From the NCBI GenBank assembly GCA_009886115.1, contig VFJJ01000066.1, forward strand, positions 1 through 46,770: a stretch of 46,770 nucleotides of DNA, given 5' to 3'. Both the position numbers and the translations under genes were made by a program. Shown here in pieces: positions 45,246 to 46,770 of this stretch. Every line of letters starts with the position of its first letter. Position 1 is the stretch's first letter. The stretch is from Actinomycetota bacterium. GTDB lineage: Bacteria; Actinomycetota; Acidimicrobiia; IMCC26256; VFJJ01. A model generated the notes under the pieces. It had not been told where the DNA came from. It saw only the letters and a program-made list of their open reading frames with translations, and did no database searches.

Positions 45246-46688
45246 TCAGCCGTGCAGGCCCCGGCCGGTGAGGGCCATGGCCGTCTCGCCGAACAGCTCG
45301 CTGAGGGTGGGGTGCGCGTGCACGAGCGCTCCGACGTCGGCTGCGGTCGCCTCCCAGTTGACGGCCAGGTAGCCCTCGGCGATCAGCTCGGTCGCCCACG
45401 GTCCGGTGATGTGGACGCCCACGATGGGGCCGTTCTTCTCGGCCACGATCTTCACGATGCCGTCGGGCTCGCCGATGATCAACGCCCGTCCGTTACCCAC
45501 GAAATGGTGGATCGACACGTCGATGTCGAGCCCGGCCTCGCGGGCCTGGGCCTCGGTCATGCCGCAGAACGCGACCTCGGGATGGCAGTAGATGCCCCAG
45601 GGCACCTTGGCGTAGTCGACGGGGACGGCATCCTCGCCGAGGATGTCCTTGATGGCCACGATCGCCTCGGCGAAGGCCACGTGAGCCAGTTGCGGCGTGG
45701 CCACCAGGTCGCCGACGGCGTAGACGCCCTCGAGCGAGGTGCGCATGTACGGATCGACGGTCACGAAGCCCCGCTGGTCGACGGCCACGCCCGAGCCGTC
45801 GAGACCGACCGCGTCGGTGCGCGGTCGGCGCCCCACGCTCACCACCACCGCGTCGACCGTCAACACCTGCTCGGCCCCCGAGGCGTCGACGTAGCGGACG
45901 GCCGTCGCGTTGTCGGCCGCGTCGCCATCGGCACGCGAGTGCCCGAGCACGCGCACCCCGGTGTGGGTCGTGATGCGGCGCTTCTTGAAGGCCCGCACGG
46001 CCGCGTTGGCGGCGTCGACATCGACGCCCGTGAGGATCTGCGGGAGCGCCTCGAGGATGGTGACGCTCGCTCCGACGTCGGTGAAGAACGAGGCGAACTC
46101 GCAGCCGATGGCGCCGCCACCGATCACCGCCACCCGGCCCGGAACATGGTCGAGCGCCAGCACCTCGTCCGACGAGAGGATGCTCGTCTTGTCGAAGTCG
46201 AAGCCGGGCAACGCACGGGGCGTCGAGCCCATCGCCAGCACCAGCGCGTCGCCCGAGATCTCGGAGCCGTCGGCCAGGCGCACCCGACGATCAGCCGCGT
46301 GGGCAATCGTCCCCCGCGAGTTGAAGACCGTGACCTTGCGCCCCTTCAGCAAGCTCTCGAGCCCCTTGGTGAGCCGGTCGATGATGCCCTGCTTGCGCGT
46401 CTGGCTCACCGCGAGATCGAGCGTCAGCGTGCCCGGCGTGCCCGGCGTGCCCGGCGCGCCCACGTTCACGCCGAAGTCGGCCGCGTGGCCCACCGTCCGG
46501 AACACCGTGGCCGTCTCGAGCAGCTCCTTGGCCGGGATGCACCCCACGTGCAGGCACGTCCCGCCCACCCGGCTCTCCTCGACCAGCGCCACGTTCAGCC
46601 CCGCCGCCGCCCCGTACAGCGCAGCCGCGTACCCTCCGGGCCCCCCGCCGAGCACCACCACATCGAAGTGCGCCGCACCCTCGCCCAC
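45246..46688 (-). CDS. lpdA: Dihydrolipoamide dehydrogenase (E3)
   Basis: This 480-residue FAD enzyme re-oxidises the lipoyl group of E2 and passes electrons to NAD+. FAD-binding GGGPGGY (14-20), redox disulfide CLHVGC (Cys45/Cys50), NAD-binding GGGAIGCEFAS, and active-site His-Glu in HAHPTLSE near the C-terminus. All catalytic residues are present. A short tract GTPGTPGTPGT near residues 78-89, encoded by three 9-bp repeats, is an insertion in a surface loop. Start GTG 46688, with GAGG about 12 nt upstream. The 82 bases upstream of it to the window end show no gene. Confidence 0.96.
   Translation of the reverse strand: MGEGAAHFDVVVLGGGPGGYAAALYGAAAGLNVALVEESRVGGTCLHVGCIPAKELLETATVFRTVGHAADFGVNVGAPGTPGTPGTLTLDLAVSQTRKQGIIDRLTKGLESLLKGRKVTVFNSRGTIAHAADRRVRLADGSEISGDALVLAMGSTPRALPGFDFDKTSILSSDEVLALDHVPGRVAVIGGGAIGCEFASFFTDVGASVTILEALPQILTGVDVDAANAAVRAFKKRRITTHTGVRVLGHSRADGDAADNATAVRYVDASGAEQVLTVDAVVVSVGRRPRTDAVGLDGSGVAVDQRGFVTVDPYMRTSLEGVYAVGDLVATPQLAHVAFAEAIVAIKDILGEDAVPVDYAKVPWGIYCHPEVAFCGMTEAQAREAGLDIDVSIHHFVGNGRALIIGEPDGIVKIVAEKNGPIVGVHITGPWATELIAEGYLAVNWEATAADVGALVHAHPTLSELFGETAMALTGRGLHG
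46428..46454. repeat. Three 9-bp repeats in lpd
   Basis: CGTGCCCGG occurs three times in direct succession. On the minus strand it encodes Pro-Gly-Thr units in a surface loop of E3. Confidence 0.85.
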
Positions 46689-46770
46689 GTCCCTGTCCTC
46701 GTCTGTGTCGATCGTCCGCGTCGTCGTCCGTCGGCCAGCAACCCCGACGCCCGCAGCTTACGACGACACC

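Noticed and set aside
41348-45271. A 1307-codon plus-strand open frame
   Set aside because: It is antisense to LipB-LipA and E2 and consists of low-complexity Arg, Gly, His and Asp. Such long shadows are usual at this G/C content.

Overview
The window reads as ordinary chromosome of a high-GC actinomycete, most likely class Acidimicrobiia or a close relative. This rests on strong G/C bias at third codon positions, the actinobacterial gene order iscS-mnmA ... metE-like-ligA, many GTG starts with four-base GTGA/ATGA gene overlaps, several apparently leaderless promoters, and actinobacterial versions of LipB, LipA, MeaB and E2. No rRNA, tRNA, CRISPR array, insertion sequence or phage gene was seen.

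Region 1 (1-11.1 kb): a truncated Ser/Thr protein kinase ending in a Gly-Arg repeat at the window edge, a small membrane protein, then two minus-strand operons. One carries a MetE-like protein coupled to NAD-dependent DNA ligase. The other carries cysteine desulfurase, MnmA, an M20 amidohydrolase and an S9 peptidase, each overlapping the next by GTGA. Region 2 (11.1-26 kb) is rich in cobalamin-dependent metabolism: methylmalonyl-CoA mutase with its G-protein chaperone MeaB, cob(I)alamin adenosyltransferase, and MetH. Between them lie a sirtuin, a MoeB with an N-terminal rhodanese domain, a 1-Cys peroxiredoxin, a CapA-like lipoprotein and leucyl aminopeptidase.

Region 3 (26-28.3 kb) is a small disturbed accessory patch. 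It holds a decayed Crp/Fnr regulator, a protein of unknown function, a small protein with different codon use, a leftover 3' end of a second copy of the unknown gene, a VapBC-type toxin-antitoxin pair, and a truncated membrane-protein fragment. Region 4 (28.3-37 kb) is a cell-envelope/polysaccharide group: three family-2 glycosyltransferases, a NodB-type deacetylase, an MFS transporter, a membrane protein, an M24 peptidase and a SAM methyltransferase.

Region 5 (37-46.7 kb) has a thiolase paired with a DUF35 zinc-ribbon protein, a REC-GAF-GGDEF-EAL signalling protein, and a lipoate/2-oxoacid dehydrogenase group: Lpd (E3), an E2 acyltransferase, and a single reading frame encoding both LipB and LipA. 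The LipB-LipA fusion makes and attaches the cofactor that the neighbouring E2 carries and Lpd re-oxidises, so the three genes form one functional unit.

The items most worth following up are the LipB-LipA fusion with its repetitive linker, the duplicated start region with tiny upstream ORFs before the adenosyltransferase, the TANNNT-N6-8-start pattern at about ten genes, the palindrome shared by 20.2 kb and 34.6 kb, and the gene remnants at 26-27.4 kb.
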